Below, one piece after another: positions 22,410-22,767 of a stretch of DNA of 22,767 nt. Where the stretch lies: the NCBI GenBank assembly GCA_023431215.1, contig JAEYXR010000095.1:1-22767 (forward strand), in the 5' to 3' direction. This stretch comes from Bacillota bacterium (GTDB lineage Bacteria; Bacillota; Clostridia; Oscillospirales; Ruminococcaceae). Position numbers and translations under genes: made by a program. The notes beneath the pieces were generated by a model. It was not told where the DNA came from. It did not search any database and saw only the letters and a program-made list of their open reading frames with translations. Numbering within the stretch: position 1 is the first letter of the stretch; every line of letters begins with the position of its first letter.

Positions 22410-22767
22410 TCAATGCCTTGTTCCGCCGCCAAGCAGTCGGGCAGCCAATGGGGTTTTCACAGAAATTGCCTCCTTGGGACACATCTCCTGACAGCAGTAG
22501 CAGCGGATGCATTTTTTATAATCATAGATAGGGACGCAATTCTGTTGCTTTTGTACCAGCGCCTTGCCCTCCACCGGGCAGCTTTGTACGCAAATACCAC
22601 AGCCAATGCATTTTTGACGGGTAATCACAGGCTTGTTCTGCAAAGTCCGGAACATGGTTTTGCCCCCAGTTACAAAGGGCTGACGGCTAACATTAAAATT
22701 TTCCTTGCCGTACCTGGTACCTGCTTCTGCAGGGGATATTATGCCATCGGGGGTAACCACTTCAATG
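22410..22767 (-). CDS. DUF362-type protein, C-terminal double 4Fe-4S ferredoxin domain (cut by window edge)
   Basis: The frame runs off the right edge, so only about the last 118 residues are seen. The C-terminal part carries two 4Fe-4S motifs: CIGCGICVQSCP and CIRCYCCQEMCP, separated by about 22 residues, followed by KEAISVKTPLAARLL. This ending is characteristic of DUF362 proteins, whose N-terminal domain of about 250 residues would lie outside the window; other ferredoxin-tailed proteins are possible. A redox role is likely from the clusters, but the substrate is unknown. It is convergent with the his operon, sharing the terminator at 22374-22403. Confidence 0.82.
   Translation of the reverse strand, partial: IEVVTPDGIISPAEAGTRYGKENFNVSRQPFVTGGKTMFRTLQNKPVITRQKCIGCGICVQSCPVEGKALVQKQQNCVPIYDYKKCIRCYCCQEMCPKEAISVKTPLAARLLGGGTRH

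Overview
The window looks like a chromosomal segment of an anaerobic, low-to-mid GC Clostridia-type Firmicute, plausibly from the Oscillospiraceae/Ruminococcaceae side. This is inferred from strong AGGAGG-type ribosome binding sites, frequent GTG and TTG starts, a PerR plus rubrerythrin oxidative-stress pair, a GlpP-type regulator, a stand-alone PRD protein and a short-form HisG that needs HisZ. I see no rRNA, tRNA, insertion sequence, phage gene or CRISPR array. Both edges cut genes: metG on the left and a DUF362-type ferredoxin protein on the right.

Positions 1-6500 hold housekeeping and stress genes, mostly on the minus strand: metG (partial), dinB (plus), a small lipoprotein, a single-PRD protein, rubrerythrin with perR directly upstream, exoA (plus) and a small two-helix membrane protein. 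Several are separated by clear hairpin terminators, and four promoters with 17-base spacers can be read (metG, PRD gene, exoA and glpP; a fifth lies upstream of rbr).

Positions 6500-12550 are more individual. An orphan glpP has a strong promoter, a leader hairpin and its own terminator. A small membrane zinc-ribbon protein follows, running into a multi-hairpin non-coding element. Next is a three-gene plus-strand cluster. Its first gene encodes one 697-residue polypeptide joining a GT2 glycosyltransferase, a GtrA-like membrane domain and an extracytoplasmic phosphodiester glycosidase. The second is a translationally coupled anchored protein of unknown function, and the third a Cys-rich pentapeptide-repeat protein. 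A strong bidirectional terminator closes the cluster.

Positions 12650-14440 encode a three-domain Xaa-Pro aminopeptidase on the minus strand. A 616-base intergenic region separates it from a complete-looking histidine operon on the plus strand (15056-22360): hisZG (fused), hisD, hisC, hisB, hisH, hisA, hisF and hisIE. Spacing is tight, including two ATGA overlaps. The operon covers every biosynthetic step from PRPP plus ATP to histidine except histidinol-phosphate phosphatase. That intergenic region also carries a good minus-strand promoter and several stable stems, consistent with a long structured leader or small RNA upstream of the aminopeptidase gene.

The most notable items are the GT2-GtrA-phosphodiester glycosidase fusion with its coupled partner, the HisZ-HisG fusion, the structured non-coding stretches at 7941-8140 and 14440-14764, and a short degenerate repeat seen three times in the same orientation.
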